A stretch of 59,691 nt of DNA from an uncultured SAR116 cluster alpha proteobacterium (lineage in GTDB: Bacteria > Pseudomonadota > Alphaproteobacteria > Puniceispirillales > Puniceispirillaceae): NCBI GenBank assembly GCA_902559985.1, contig CACEJY010000006.1, forward strand, positions 1 to 59,691. The letters run 5' to 3'. Position numbers and translations under genes: made by a program. Below the pieces are notes generated by a model. The model had not been told where the DNA came from, did not search any database, and saw nothing but the letters and a program-made list of their open reading frames with translations. Shown one piece after another: positions 16,568-27,840 of the stretch. The number at the start of each line of letters is the position of its first letter. The first letter of the stretch is position 1.

Positions 16568-17908
16568 TCAACGTAATCTTGCTTGCATAACTGCGATGAA
16601 AAAGCCATCCGTACCGTCGCGCTCAGGTAAAAGCTGCAACAGCCCGTCTTTAGTTGGTGGGCAATCACCACCTCCAGCTTTACCAATTGTGTCAGCCCAG
16701 ACATTCACAATATCAGCAAGTTCAATCTCGGGCGCATTGCCTAAAAACCTTTTGATTAAATGCGGCCCCTCACTGGCAAGAACCGAACAGGTGATGTAGA
16801 TAATTCGCCCACCTGGCGCAACCATTGCCCGCGCCTTTTCCAACAAAATGATCTGTGTCTCTTTGACCTGATTCAACCGTTCGGCGGTGAGTTTCCATCT
16901 GGCATCAACCTGCCGCCGCCAAGTTCCTGACCCTGAACAAGGTGCATCAATAACCACGCGATCGAATTTACCGCGCCAGGTCCGATTAGACCATCTTTCT
17001 GCCACCTGCTTGCGTTCAACATTATGAATGCCCGCCCGGCGGAAGCGCTCACCACCCTGTTTCAACCGTTCCGCATTTAGATCAAGAGCCAGTATGCGGC
17101 CCTTATTCTGCATATTTGCCGCCATCAAAAGTGATTTACCACCGGCCCCGGCACAAATGTCGGCAACTTGCATACCAGGCCGAGCATCACACAGCATCGC
17201 GGCCACTTGCGACCCTTCGTCCTGGACGTCGAATAAACCACTCTTCCATTCAGGCAAATCTTCAAAGCGCGAGCGTTTTTCTAGCCTAACACCATAAGGT
17301 GAGAGCCGGGTTGGATGCCCTTTAACACCGCGACCTGCCAACTTGTCGCGAAGCATGCGTCGGTCTGGCAGTTTCAACGGGTTAATCCGAACATCGGTGG
17401 GCGCTTCAACCAACAACGCACCAAGTTCTGTTACCAACGCATCGCCAAGCCCAGCTTTGGTGTCATCCATCAACCATTTGGGCCACTCTAAGGCGACATG
17501 ATCAGCCATAGCAGGGTCCATTAAATCACGGTTCACAAGCTCGGCAACAAGACTAGTTTCCGTTGCATTTAGCGGGGCTGGTGAGTGAGCATTATCAGCC
17601 GAAAACAAGTGCGGGAGTTTGGAGGCTTGCCGTTCCATTAACACTAATGCCACCAGCACCGTATTACGCGGGCTCGATGGTGCGTCAAGTTGGGCAAGAT
17701 GCCAGCCAATGCGAGCAGTCGCTCGCTGGATTTTCCAGAAAAGTTCACCAATAGCTGCCCTATCACCAGATCCAGCAAAGCGGCGGCGTTGAAACCCGGC
17801 ACTAAGCCATTGCGCCGCCTTCCGACCGCGAAATGCTCCAGCAGCGCCTGCAGCCTGCATTTCAGTAAGAATTTCTATCACAGCAGCGATTCTAGCAGCT
17901 GGCGTCAT
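16568..17908 (-). CDS. RsmB/NOP2-type RNA m5C methyltransferase
   Basis: 446 aa from ATG 17908 (GTG 17923 is the longer alternative). An N-terminal NusB-like helical region is followed by a SAM-dependent domain with ADICAGAGGKS (SAM motif I), VIDAPCSGSGTW carrying the second catalytic-region Cys and YITCSV carrying the nucleophilic Cys. These two cysteines define RNA cytosine-5 methyltransferases. RsmB methylates C967 of 16S rRNA; this protein is the alphaproteobacterial relative, and the exact target is inferred. It lies between guaA and guaB in the same orientation. Confidence 0.88.
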   Translation of the reverse strand: MTPAARIAAVIEILTEMQAAGAAGAFRGRKAAQWLSAGFQRRRFAGSGDRAAIGELFWKIQRATARIGWHLAQLDAPSSPRNTVLVALVLMERQASKLPHLFSADNAHSPAPLNATETSLVAELVNRDLMDPAMADHVALEWPKWLMDDTKAGLGDALVTELGALLVEAPTDVRINPLKLPDRRMLRDKLAGRGVKGHPTRLSPYGVRLEKRSRFEDLPEWKSGLFDVQDEGSQVAAMLCDARPGMQVADICAGAGGKSLLMAANMQNKGRILALDLNAERLKQGGERFRRAGIHNVERKQVAERWSNRTWRGKFDRVVIDAPCSGSGTWRRQVDARWKLTAERLNQVKETQIILLEKARAMVAPGGRIIYITCSVLASEGPHLIKRFLGNAPEIELADIVNVWADTIGKAGGGDCPPTKDGLLQLLPERDGTDGFFIAVMQARLR

Positions 17909-18016
17909 GGCCCGGTTTTCCACATCTGGCCAATTACAGACCGTAAATTATTTACCTAGCACCCGCCCAACAAGGATGAGCAAATGAAATAGTCTTTACC
18001 CTTTTGCATCCTGGGC

Positions 18017-19552
<1,536 letters not shown>

Positions 19553-20335
19553 TTACACTATTACCGTACCACCAGCCACAACATCGGCTGAAATATCTTC
19601 AGCCCGTCCGATGCCGTGAAAGCCAATTGCCAAGACGTAGCTTTCAACAGATTCTGACCGACTAGCCGCAGGTTTGACATGGCGTACCGTTTTAAAATTG
19701 CGATGCATTATATCTAGCAACAATTTTTCTGCACCACCGCGAAAACATTTTGCTAAAAAAAAGCCATTCTGATTTAAAACATTCAGTGCAAAATCTAATG
19801 CTGCTTCCAACAGTGCGGTTGTGCGCAAATGATCAGTAGACCGGTGGCCTGTAGTATCAGCCGCCATGTCACTTAGCACACCGTCTGCTGCCCCGCCAAT
19901 GGCCGTCCGAACTTTCTCCAGCATTTCTGGATCAGTTATATCACCAGTGAAAATATCAGCCCCAACAATGCCGTCAGTTTCCAGCAAATCAATACCCACA
20001 AGCCGCGCTTTACCCTTGCCAAGATTCGTCCGGAGTGACGATACCTGCAACCACCCACCTGGCGCACAACCGAGATCAACAATTGCCATGCCGGGCTTAA
20101 AAAGCTGAAAGCGATCATCCATTTGTTCTAACTTTAGGGCCGCTCGCGAACGTAAACCACGAGATTTAGCTTCAGCGACAAAGGGATCATTTAACTGGCG
20201 AGTTAACCAGCGCTGTGACGAAACCTTGCGCCCTCGCATCTTTTTTGGCTGGCGCGTCAGCCCAGTCGCATTGCGATAGCTGCGCCCCGATGGACCTTTT
20301 TTTCCCGCTTTGCCATAGCCTGATCGATCTGCCAT
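19553..20335 (-). CDS. rlmE: 23S rRNA (uridine-2'-O) methyltransferase RlmE
   Basis: 260-aa FtsJ/RrmJ family protein. A basic N-terminal tail precedes the SRAALKLEQ segment with the first catalytic Lys, IVDLGCAPGGW (SAM motif I), the Asp in VLSDMAAD, the Lys in FFLAKCFRGG and the Glu in SESVESYVLA. Together these give the K-D-K-E tetrad. It modifies U2552 of 23S rRNA late in 50S assembly. The ~50-residue basic extension at the N-terminus is common in alphaproteobacterial members. It is divergent from glnE with a 129-bp gap. Confidence 0.96.
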   Translation of the reverse strand: MADRSGYGKAGKKGPSGRSYRNATGLTRQPKKMRGRKVSSQRWLTRQLNDPFVAEAKSRGLRSRAALKLEQMDDRFQLFKPGMAIVDLGCAPGGWLQVSSLRTNLGKGKARLVGIDLLETDGIVGADIFTGDITDPEMLEKVRTAIGGAADGVLSDMAADTTGHRSTDHLRTTALLEAALDFALNVLNQNGFFLAKCFRGGAEKLLLDIMHRNFKTVRHVKPAASRSESVESYVLAIGFHGIGRAEDISADVVAGGTVIV

Positions 20336-20464
20336 GAATGCTTATCGCCAAACTGGTCATATTTTTCAACCATCAATTCACAAACAAATAACCCATAAAT
20401 TTGCGTTTGGCAGAAGCATGGTCTCTACTCCCAGCTACTTTATTTACTGTTCTCAAAGCTCTTT

Positions 20465-23413
20465 ATGCTGGTGGGCCCAACTATTTCGGATAAAATAAAT
20501 TACATGACTAACCCCATCTATTATGACCAGATCTGCCCACGTCTGCCGGTTATTGACCCGGCAAATAAACCTATTCGGGATGAATTTGCCAAAACGCTCA
20601 AGGAAAAATGGTCCAATAATAAACTTCATGACATCGGTTACAACGCTGATGATCTGGCAGCAATGCTGGCTTTCAGTCCTTATCTTCAACGCCTCGCCCT
20701 ACGCCATCACAATGATGTTATCGTTAATCTTCAAAGCCCTAATTTTCAACAGATTGAATTGGCACGGGTAGCTTTCATCGACGAAATGGAAAACGCCAAC
20801 TGCGATGCGGCTGCAATGCGTGCTATCCGGAAATGGCGCGAAAGATCAGCACTGGCAATCGCGCTAGGCGATATTGCGGGCCTATATGACATGCCCACAC
20901 AACTGATATGGCTGAGTGACGCAGCTCAAACCGTTTTGAGACACACCGTTGGATACCTTTTCCGCTGCGCATCCAAGCAGGGCAAAATCAAGTTTTTTTC
21001 CAAGGATTTTACCGGCTGCGGTTGGACCGTGCTTGCACTTGGCAAATTGGGCGCTGGTGAGCTTAATTTTTCGTCAGATGTTGATTTAATTGCTCTACAT
21101 GACACGAATAACGCTCCCTTAGATAGCCATGATGCTGTTCAACCATTTTTTGTTGCGATGACACGCGACCTTATCCGATTATTAAGCTCAAAAACGCGAG
21201 ATGGCATTGGCTGGCGAGTTGATTTGCGGCTTCGTCCTGATCCGGGGGCAACAGCTGTCAGCATCGATTTGAACGCGGCAATTGGTTACTATGAATCGAT
21301 TGCGCGCACATGGGAACGTGCCGCATTTATCCGCGCCCGCCCCATCGCGGGTGATCTTCAACTCGGAAATAATTTTTTGTATCAAATTCAGCCATTTATC
21401 TGGAGAAAGACCCTAGATTATACAGTATTGGAAGACATGAAAACAATGCTGCGCCGGCCACCACAAACAGAAAGCTGGCTTGGCTATAATTTAAAAACCG
21501 GAAAAAATGGCATTCGTCAAATTGAGTTTTTTACCCATGTTCTGCAGCTTGTAACTGGGGGCCGCGATACCAATTTACGAGACAATAACAGCCTGTCAGC
21601 TCTAAATGCACTGGCTGACGCAGGCTGGATCACACACGAACAATCAGATGCGCTTGGCAATGCTTATCACCAGTTAAGGCGTATTGAACACCGACTGCAA
21701 ATGATCGGTGACAATCAAACTCACAGCCTGCCGCGCAGCATTGAAGATCTCGAAAAGTTTGCCCATTTTATGGGGCATGATGACGCTACCAGATTTTGTT
21801 TCGAACTTTCTGCACTTTTGGGTCGCGTTGCTCAGCATTCCGCACACGACCTTTTAGACCCACCGATCCAAACTGGAGATGGCGATAAGAGTATTAGAAG
21901 CGTCTTAATTGATGATTATGACACTCTAATTGGTTGGTTAGCTGATAACGGCTTTCAACGTCCCAAAATTGTCGCTGACACCCTATCAGGCTGGATGGCT
22001 GGTCGTATTTCCACAACCCGCAGCGAGCGCGCAAGAGCCTTATTAAACCGTCTCATGCCAGATATTTTGATATCACTAACTACAGCAGAAGCACCAGATG
22101 ATAAATTTGCCGCACTGGCCCAATTCATTGAGGGCTTGCCAGCCAGCGTACAAATATTCTCATTGCTTGATTATAACCGGGATTTGACACGGCTTTTATG
22201 CGATGTGCTCGTACTCTCTCCACAGCTTGGCAATCACCTGCGCCAACATCCAACATTATTTGACCTGTTGCTTTACAAGGCATTTTTTGAACCGTTGCCA
22301 GACGCCACAATAATGATAACTGAATTGCGCGACAACTGCAAAAGCCTTCCTATTGAAAAAGCACTTGACCAGCTCAAAATAAAAGTCCGCGAATGGAAGT
22401 TTCGTGTTGAAGTACAGGCCCTAAGCCAGACAATTGAAAGCGCTGACCTTGCAAAAGGGCTTAGCGCTATTGCAACTGCAACTGTGGTCTTAATGCTGGA
22501 CTTTGCGAAGGCCGATATGGTCCGACGCCATGGTAAGATTGAGGGTGAAGTTAATATTCTTGGCCTTGGCCGCCTCGGAACAAAACAAATGACGGTAAGC
22601 TCTGACCTTGATTTGTTGATCATTTATAAAGCCACGGAATCAGTTTTATCAAATGGCAAGCGGCCATTAAGTGCCCCCATTTATTTTACCCGTCTTGCCC
22701 AGACCATGGTCAGTTGGCTCAGTACAGCAACTGCAGAAGGCGTTCTCTATCCAGTTGATTTACGCCTTCGCCCAGAAGGCAAAGCCGGATCTATCGCGAC
22801 CTCAATTGACCGACTAGAGACCTACTTTGCGCATGATGCTTGGGTCTGGGAAAAGCTCGCTCTAACCAAGGCACGGTTTATCGCCGGTGACGCCATTCTT
22901 GCAAAACAGTTGAACATAGCAATTGACAAAATAGTGAATAAGTCCCACGACCGAGGAGTTGTTGGCAAAGCGGTTGCAAGCATGCTCAATCGAATTCGTA
23001 AATCGCAGAATGAGCAGTCAAAATGGCATTTAAGAACACGTGATGGTGGCCTTGTTCATCTTGACCTTCTGATTCAAGCAATGCGCCTTGAAAACGGACA
23101 TCTATTTAATGATACCGGACAATCACCATCAGACATTCTGGATAGGCTAGTTGCGGCTGAAAAAATAAACTCCTCCGATTTTACTGAATTAAACGCAGCA
23201 ACAAGCCTGTTGAACGAAGTGCATCAATGTATACGCTTGACCTTTGGCAATGCGAGTCACATACCAAACACCCTTCCCGTAAGGCTGCGAACATTCATTC
23301 TGACCCGGATGGATCTTGCAGATGAAGACCAATTGGCTCTTTTATTAAATGCATCGTTGTATCAGGTGCATAATCAATTGCTCAACTACAGTAGGCTCAA
23401 AAAGGTAAAATAA
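20465..23413 (+). CDS. glnE: Glutamine synthetase adenylyltransferase/adenylyl-removing enzyme
   Basis: 982 aa, normal length for GlnE. Two nucleotidyltransferase domains are visible. The N-terminal adenylyl-removing half has LGAGELNFSSDVDLIALHD around residues 195-215, and the C-terminal adenylylating half has LGRLGTKQMTVSSDLDLLIIY around residues 700-720, each with the DxD metal pair. A PII-binding regulatory region lies between. The enzyme tunes glutamine synthetase in response to glutamine and PII; glnK lies 15 kb away in this window. The start is uncertain (ATG 20465 or 20504) because neither has a clear ribosome site. Confidence 0.97.
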   Translation: MLVGPTISDKINYMTNPIYYDQICPRLPVIDPANKPIRDEFAKTLKEKWSNNKLHDIGYNADDLAAMLAFSPYLQRLALRHHNDVIVNLQSPNFQQIELARVAFIDEMENANCDAAAMRAIRKWRERSALAIALGDIAGLYDMPTQLIWLSDAAQTVLRHTVGYLFRCASKQGKIKFFSKDFTGCGWTVLALGKLGAGELNFSSDVDLIALHDTNNAPLDSHDAVQPFFVAMTRDLIRLLSSKTRDGIGWRVDLRLRPDPGATAVSIDLNAAIGYYESIARTWERAAFIRARPIAGDLQLGNNFLYQIQPFIWRKTLDYTVLEDMKTMLRRPPQTESWLGYNLKTGKNGIRQIEFFTHVLQLVTGGRDTNLRDNNSLSALNALADAGWITHEQSDALGNAYHQLRRIEHRLQMIGDNQTHSLPRSIEDLEKFAHFMGHDDATRFCFELSALLGRVAQHSAHDLLDPPIQTGDGDKSIRSVLIDDYDTLIGWLADNGFQRPKIVADTLSGWMAGRISTTRSERARALLNRLMPDILISLTTAEAPDDKFAALAQFIEGLPASVQIFSLLDYNRDLTRLLCDVLVLSPQLGNHLRQHPTLFDLLLYKAFFEPLPDATIMITELRDNCKSLPIEKALDQLKIKVREWKFRVEVQALSQTIESADLAKGLSAIATATVVLMLDFAKADMVRRHGKIEGEVNILGLGRLGTKQMTVSSDLDLLIIYKATESVLSNGKRPLSAPIYFTRLAQTMVSWLSTATAEGVLYPVDLRLRPEGKAGSIATSIDRLETYFAHDAWVWEKLALTKARFIAGDAILAKQLNIAIDKIVNKSHDRGVVGKAVASMLNRIRKSQNEQSKWHLRTRDGGLVHLDLLIQAMRLENGHLFNDTGQSPSDILDRLVAAEKINSSDFTELNAATSLLNEVHQCIRLTFGNASHIPNTLPVRLRTFILTRMDLADEDQLALLLNASLYQVHNQLLNYSRLKKVK

Positions 23414-23609
23414 GATAAACCCATACTAATGTTGTTAAAACGACGAAGCATCAACGTTTTTGGGACAGACTAAAAGCTCCTGCTAGATTTAAGAAGCAAA
23501 TAGAAATTAACCTAACGTGATAGCGTGCAACATTGTCAATGATGTCGGGGACCGCGCTGTGAGTCACGACATTGTTAAATCGTTGTGTTCCCTATGAGAG
23601 GCAGGCGGT

Positions 23610-24902
23610 ATGCTGAGGGCGATCATATCAACCTGGACCCTTTTTTTTGGTCTATTGCTGATTAATGCTGGTAGCGGTTTACAAGTCGTCTTGCTGGGAA
23701 CACGCGCGCCTGAGGTCGGCTTCAGCAATTTTGCTACGAGTATTGTGATGTCAGGTTGGTTTGCTGGGATCTTTATTGGCTCAATAATTGTACCCAATAT
23801 TTTAGCAAATGTTGGGCATGTGCGTGTGTTTGGTGCGATGGCAGCAATCGCATCCGCAGCAGTTCTGATACATATTGTTTTTCTGAACCCCTCTGCATGG
23901 GCAGCCATGAGATTTGCCAGTGGCTTTAGCTTTGCGGGCATGTATATTGTTTGTGAAAGCTGGCTAAATGAAAAGGCCACCAATGAGAACCGTGGTCAAC
24001 TTCTATCACTCTACACCATAACAAATATGGGAGGGATGGGCGCGGGCCAGATGATGGTTTCGTTTGGTCAAGAAGGTGGTACAGGTCTATTTTTATTGGC
24101 CTCCGTCATGATTTCAATTGCTGTCGTGCCAATCTTGATTACAGCGAGTTCCGCACCCAATTATGATGCCCCAGAGCGAATTAGTTTTCGACGATTAATT
24201 CAAGTTTCACCCCTAGCGGTTGTTGGAATGACTTTGATCGGCGTAATTATCTCCATGATTTTTGGGATGGGTGCCATTTATGGAGATTTAATCGGTCTAA
24301 ACAATACTCAAATTGGTTATTTCATTACTGCGATCACATTTGGCACACTTGTATTTCAATATCCAATCGGCAGGCTTTCTGATAAATTTGATCGGCGAGC
24401 TATTATTCTTGTTTCAGCAATTACTGCCGGTTTAACTGCCAGCATTGCAGGTCTTTTTGGTCCTGACAGTTTTTTTGCATTGCTGGTTTTAATGCTAATT
24501 TTTGGTGGTTTAATCTTTTCGCTTTACTCTCTGTTTATTGCGCATGCAAATGACTACCTCACTCCAAGTCAAATGGTGGCCATGTCATCTGGCTTACTTA
24601 TGGTAAATGGTGCAGGAGCGGTTATAGGGTCACCCTTGGCGGCATTTGTGTTTGAACTCATTGATGTCAAAGCATTCATGCCAACGATAGCGTTTGTTCT
24701 TTTCGCTTTGTCAGGGTTCATTATTTACAGAATGAATGTTCGAAGTGCCGTTCCAACTGAGGCTCAAGGTACATTTGTTGTGATTCCAGATACGTCAACT
24801 GGTGTTGCGGTAAATCTTAGCCCAGAGGTTGAGTGGGTAATGGATCAGGACCAAGCCGCCGACGAAAACGACCCATTTAAAGACAACCCTTACGTCAAAT
24901 AA
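23610..24902 (+). CDS. MFS transporter (YcaD-like)
   Basis: 430-aa membrane protein with about 12 hydrophobic helices, an MFS-type loop GRLSDKFDRRAII between helices in the second half, and an internal WLNEKATNENRGQLLS segment typical of YcaD-like members. It has a hydrophilic acidic C-terminal tail of roughly 40 residues. The ATG at 23610 is preceded by a GAGAGG ribosome site. It is a single-gene unit with its own terminator at 24906-24940. The substrate is unknown. Confidence 0.88.
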   Translation: MLRAIISTWTLFFGLLLINAGSGLQVVLLGTRAPEVGFSNFATSIVMSGWFAGIFIGSIIVPNILANVGHVRVFGAMAAIASAAVLIHIVFLNPSAWAAMRFASGFSFAGMYIVCESWLNEKATNENRGQLLSLYTITNMGGMGAGQMMVSFGQEGGTGLFLLASVMISIAVVPILITASSAPNYDAPERISFRRLIQVSPLAVVGMTLIGVIISMIFGMGAIYGDLIGLNNTQIGYFITAITFGTLVFQYPIGRLSDKFDRRAIILVSAITAGLTASIAGLFGPDSFFALLVLMLIFGGLIFSLYSLFIAHANDYLTPSQMVAMSSGLLMVNGAGAVIGSPLAAFVFELIDVKAFMPTIAFVLFALSGFIIYRMNVRSAVPTEAQGTFVVIPDTSTGVAVNLSPEVEWVMDQDQAADENDPFKDNPYVK

Positions 24903-24905
24903 TGG

Positions 24906-24940
24906 GGTAGGTTGTGATCTCAGCACAATCACTACCTTTT
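24906..24940 (+). terminator. Rho-independent terminator of the MFS gene
   Basis: GGTAG/CTACC and TTGTG/CACAA form a stem with a small internal loop (G versus TCA) and a 7-nt apical loop, followed by TTTT. It begins 4 bp after the stop codon. Confidence 0.8.
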
Positions 24941-25055
24941 AATACCTCTCCAGCCAATTCATGTAGCCCAATTCCCACTTTTTACTTACGTAACAAACTT
25001 GTTGTAGGACAAATTTAGCTTTGATTTCAATGACAATAATATTAAAAATTTTACT

Positions 25056-25607
25056 ATGAAACAGTTTTTAAAGCCTTTCAAATGCACATTCTTCCTGATC
25101 ACGGCAGTTTCAACAATACTTTTAATCGGGCTGTCTATAATTCTCCATACACCAACATTATCAGCTAATGATGGCAAGAGCCCGTTTTCAATTTCTGGCG
25201 ATCTTAAAATCACCCACATAAGCGATGGCGACTCACTACGCAGCGGCAAACTGAGAATTCGTCTTTTCGGCATAGATGCACCAGAAAAAAAACAGAAATG
25301 CACCAACCTGAATGGTCGGCAATGGGATTGTGGGATTGCAGCACAGAAAGCTCTAAAACAACTGGTCGAGTCTGTGCCCAGAATATCCTGCGATCTAATG
25401 GATGTAGACCACTATTCTCGACTTGTGATGCGCTGTTATGCTGGAGAAATAGATGTTGCAGCGGCACTTGTTAGGGAAGGACTGGCGCTAGCCTACCGCC
25501 AATATTCTGGACTCTATAACAAGGATGAAAATGCTGCCAAAATAACTAAATCAGGAATGTGGGGTGGGTCATTCACAAAACCATGGACATGGCGACGTAC
25601 TCAGTAG
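25056..25607 (+). CDS. Secreted thermonuclease-family (SNase-like) protein
   Basis: 183 aa. An N-terminal hydrophobic helix at about residues 11-32 acts as signal or anchor. The staphylococcal-nuclease OB-fold follows: HISDGDSLRSGKLRIRLFGIDAPE carries the DGD metal residues and first Arg, and HYSRLVMRCY carries the second conserved segment with its Arg. The usual YGR in that segment reads YSR. Three or more cysteines in the exported part could form a disulfide. It is a predicted periplasmic or secreted nuclease for nutrient scavenging; the role is inferred from the family. Confidence 0.88.
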   Translation: MKQFLKPFKCTFFLITAVSTILLIGLSIILHTPTLSANDGKSPFSISGDLKITHISDGDSLRSGKLRIRLFGIDAPEKKQKCTNLNGRQWDCGIAAQKALKQLVESVPRISCDLMDVDHYSRLVMRCYAGEIDVAAALVREGLALAYRQYSGLYNKDENAAKITKSGMWGGSFTKPWTWRRTQ

Positions 25608-25678
25608 ATTTTATAGCACAAGAAAGACTGCTGCTATCGGTATTCATTTTTAAGTTGGGTGTAAATGTCAAAAAAATA

Positions 25679-26092
25679 CTAAAAAATGCCAAGTTCACGT
25701 AATTCTGCTACTAATTCAATTGGCATATTTTCATCATTATCCGTCTCAACATCAATTGGCGCATCCGCAACCTCGAGATAGCGCCAACCTTGAAAGATAC
25801 GCACACGCGTTGGTGCAACAATAACAATTTCAGGTGATAGAACGATGCCACAAGCTGGACTCCCATCAGCACGCCGGGCCTCAACAAAACCAATAATCGC
25901 TTGGCGTGCTGCCATCACACCCTTTATAATCCAATATAAAGAACCACCATCGAGTAACTCCTCAGCACGGCGAGGTCGATTGCGCGTAATATGGACCAGC
26001 CTGCCAACATTGGCGATGCGCTGGGCCTGAAGCCCACGCAGGCTCTCAATCGAGGCAGTGCCAACCGATAATTTCTTGAGATGAATCGTCAT
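25679..26092 (-). CDS. DUF1489 family protein
   Basis: 137 aa matching DUF1489, an alphaproteobacterial family of unknown function. It begins MTIHLKKLSVGTASIESL and carries the family-typical RPRRAEELLDGGSLYWIIKGV stretch and a late VAPTRVRIFQGWRYL segment. Length is normal. It is convergent with the nuclease and downstream of mgtE on the same strand with a ~100-bp gap, so it could share that transcript. Confidence 0.88.
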   Translation of the reverse strand: MTIHLKKLSVGTASIESLRGLQAQRIANVGRLVHITRNRPRRAEELLDGGSLYWIIKGVMAARQAIIGFVEARRADGSPACGIVLSPEIVIVAPTRVRIFQGWRYLEVADAPIDVETDNDENMPIELVAELRELGIF

Positions 26093-26193
26093 AAACCATT
26101 AGACCGTAGGAGATTGCGACGCATAATGCATTTGTTATTTTGACTATATGTGAATCTAGATGTCGTTCGACCTCCCCTACAGTAACCCCCAGC

Positions 26194-27594
26194 TTACATC
26201 AAATATAGTGCTGCAAGACCAAGAAACACAGAAAAACCGACAACATCAGTGGTGGTTGTCACAAAAACGCTTGATGCCACCGCAGGATCAACACCGGACC
26301 GGAGCAATCCCAGTGGCACCAGCGTGCCAGTAAGCCCCGCTACAAGCAAATTTGCAAACATAGCAACAGCCATAATCACTGCAATTTCAGGATCGTTAAA
26401 CCAAATAAAAGAAACAAGGCCGGCAAGACCCGCAAATACCAGCCCATTCAGCAATGCGACCAGAAACTCCCGAAAAATGAAATTACGTGTCGACACAGAG
26501 TCAAGCTGACGCAAAGCTATCGCCCTCACCGCAACAGCTATAGTTTGGGTACCCGCATTTCCGCCCATAGATGCCACAATCGGCATCAGCACGGCCAGCG
26601 CAACAAGCTGCTCTATTGTGCCGTCAAACACGCCAATCACCGCAGATGCCAAAATAGCTGTTACCAAGTTCACCACCAACCATGCAGTGCGCCCTTTCAT
26701 TGTTTCTGTCATGCTTGAGCGCAGGCTTGCCCCGCCAACGCCGGCAAGAGCCATTAAATCTTCTTCCGCCTCCTCATCAATCACATCAATCACATCGTCA
26801 ATTGTAATCATTCCCACAAGGCGGTTACGTGAATCCACCACACCCGCACTGACCATGCCATAACGCCGGAATAGAACTGCCACTTCCTCTTGGTCCAGAT
26901 TAACAGGAATCAAACGAAAATCACCTTCCATAATTTCTAGGATCCGACAATGCCTTTGGGTGCAAAGCAGTTTGCTTAGCGGCACTTCACCAAGAGGTTT
27001 TCGCGCCGGGTCAACCACAAAAATCAGGTAGAAATCCAGGGTTTTTACCGCACCACTCCGCAAAAAATCAATGGTCTGGCCAACAGTCCAGAATGACGGC
27101 ACTGTGATAATTTCACGCTGCATAAGCCGGCCTGCTGAGTCCTGAGGGAAAGAAAGGCTTCCTTCGACAAGCACTCGTTTTTCGTTGGGTAGTGCCGCGA
27201 GAACATGGGCTAGAGTATCCTTCTCTAGTTCTTCAACAATATCAATTACATCGTCAGTAGACAAATTGTGCAATTGACGCGCCAACGCTTTTGTCCCCAT
27301 GACTTCAATAATTTGTCCGCGCGTATTTTCGTTTAAATAGGTAAGAGTTTCTCCATTAAGATGATCGTCAAGAAATCGAATTAGTGATGCGGCAATCCCA
27401 GCAGGCAGCCGCTCTAATAAATAGGCCTGATCAGCGGGATGCAATGGTGCCATTAATGCACGCGCACGTTGCGCGGCGCCTTTTTGCACCGCGCCAATAA
27501 TCGCCGCTTCAACTTTTGGCGTTAATCCAGAGAGGAATAACCGTCTGCCATTGTCGTTATCCCTACGATCAATTTGTTTGTTATTTTGCACCAT
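26194..27594 (-). CDS. mgtE: Magnesium transporter MgtE
   Basis: 466 aa with the full MgtE layout: N-terminal superhelical domain, for example HPADQAYLLERLP, then paired CBS domains at about residues 140-265 with the segment MITIDDVIDVIDEEAEED, and five membrane helices in the last ~185 residues. The pore helix motif PIVASMGGNAGTQT is present. MgtE is a Mg2+ channel gated by Mg2+ binding to the N and CBS domains. The 246-bp upstream gap shows no recognisable M-box or other magnesium riboswitch. Confidence 0.96.
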   Translation of the reverse strand: MVQNNKQIDRRDNDNGRRLFLSGLTPKVEAAIIGAVQKGAAQRARALMAPLHPADQAYLLERLPAGIAASLIRFLDDHLNGETLTYLNENTRGQIIEVMGTKALARQLHNLSTDDVIDIVEELEKDTLAHVLAALPNEKRVLVEGSLSFPQDSAGRLMQREIITVPSFWTVGQTIDFLRSGAVKTLDFYLIFVVDPARKPLGEVPLSKLLCTQRHCRILEIMEGDFRLIPVNLDQEEVAVLFRRYGMVSAGVVDSRNRLVGMITIDDVIDVIDEEAEEDLMALAGVGGASLRSSMTETMKGRTAWLVVNLVTAILASAVIGVFDGTIEQLVALAVLMPIVASMGGNAGTQTIAVAVRAIALRQLDSVSTRNFIFREFLVALLNGLVFAGLAGLVSFIWFNDPEIAVIMAVAMFANLLVAGLTGTLVPLGLLRSGVDPAVASSVFVTTTTDVVGFSVFLGLAALYLM

Positions 27595-27840
27595 TGGCTA
27601 TTTGCCACCTTTGCAAATCATAGAAAGTTTGCCGCTCATGACGTTTAACCGGAGATGGAGCTTCAAGGACAGCACAAAGCAGCAGGTCACAAATTTTTTA
27701 AGGTCGCGTTGCGAAAAGCTAGTGCAAAAAGCAGTGCAACTAAACAATGCATATCCATTACAAAATATGAATATACCTGATAAACAAATACAAACTCAAC
27801 AGCTCCCCTCGTGATCTGACCTACTATCCCTAAAAATCAT

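Noticed and set aside
27610-27617. TTTGCAAA 8-mer upstream of mgtE as a PccR/RamB-type site
   Set aside because: A single copy without the expected second half; the same 8-mer also occurs inside coding regions nearby, so chance is likely.
27595-27840. Magnesium (M-box) riboswitch before mgtE
   Set aside because: No M-box-like conserved core or extended stem set could be found in the 246-bp leader.
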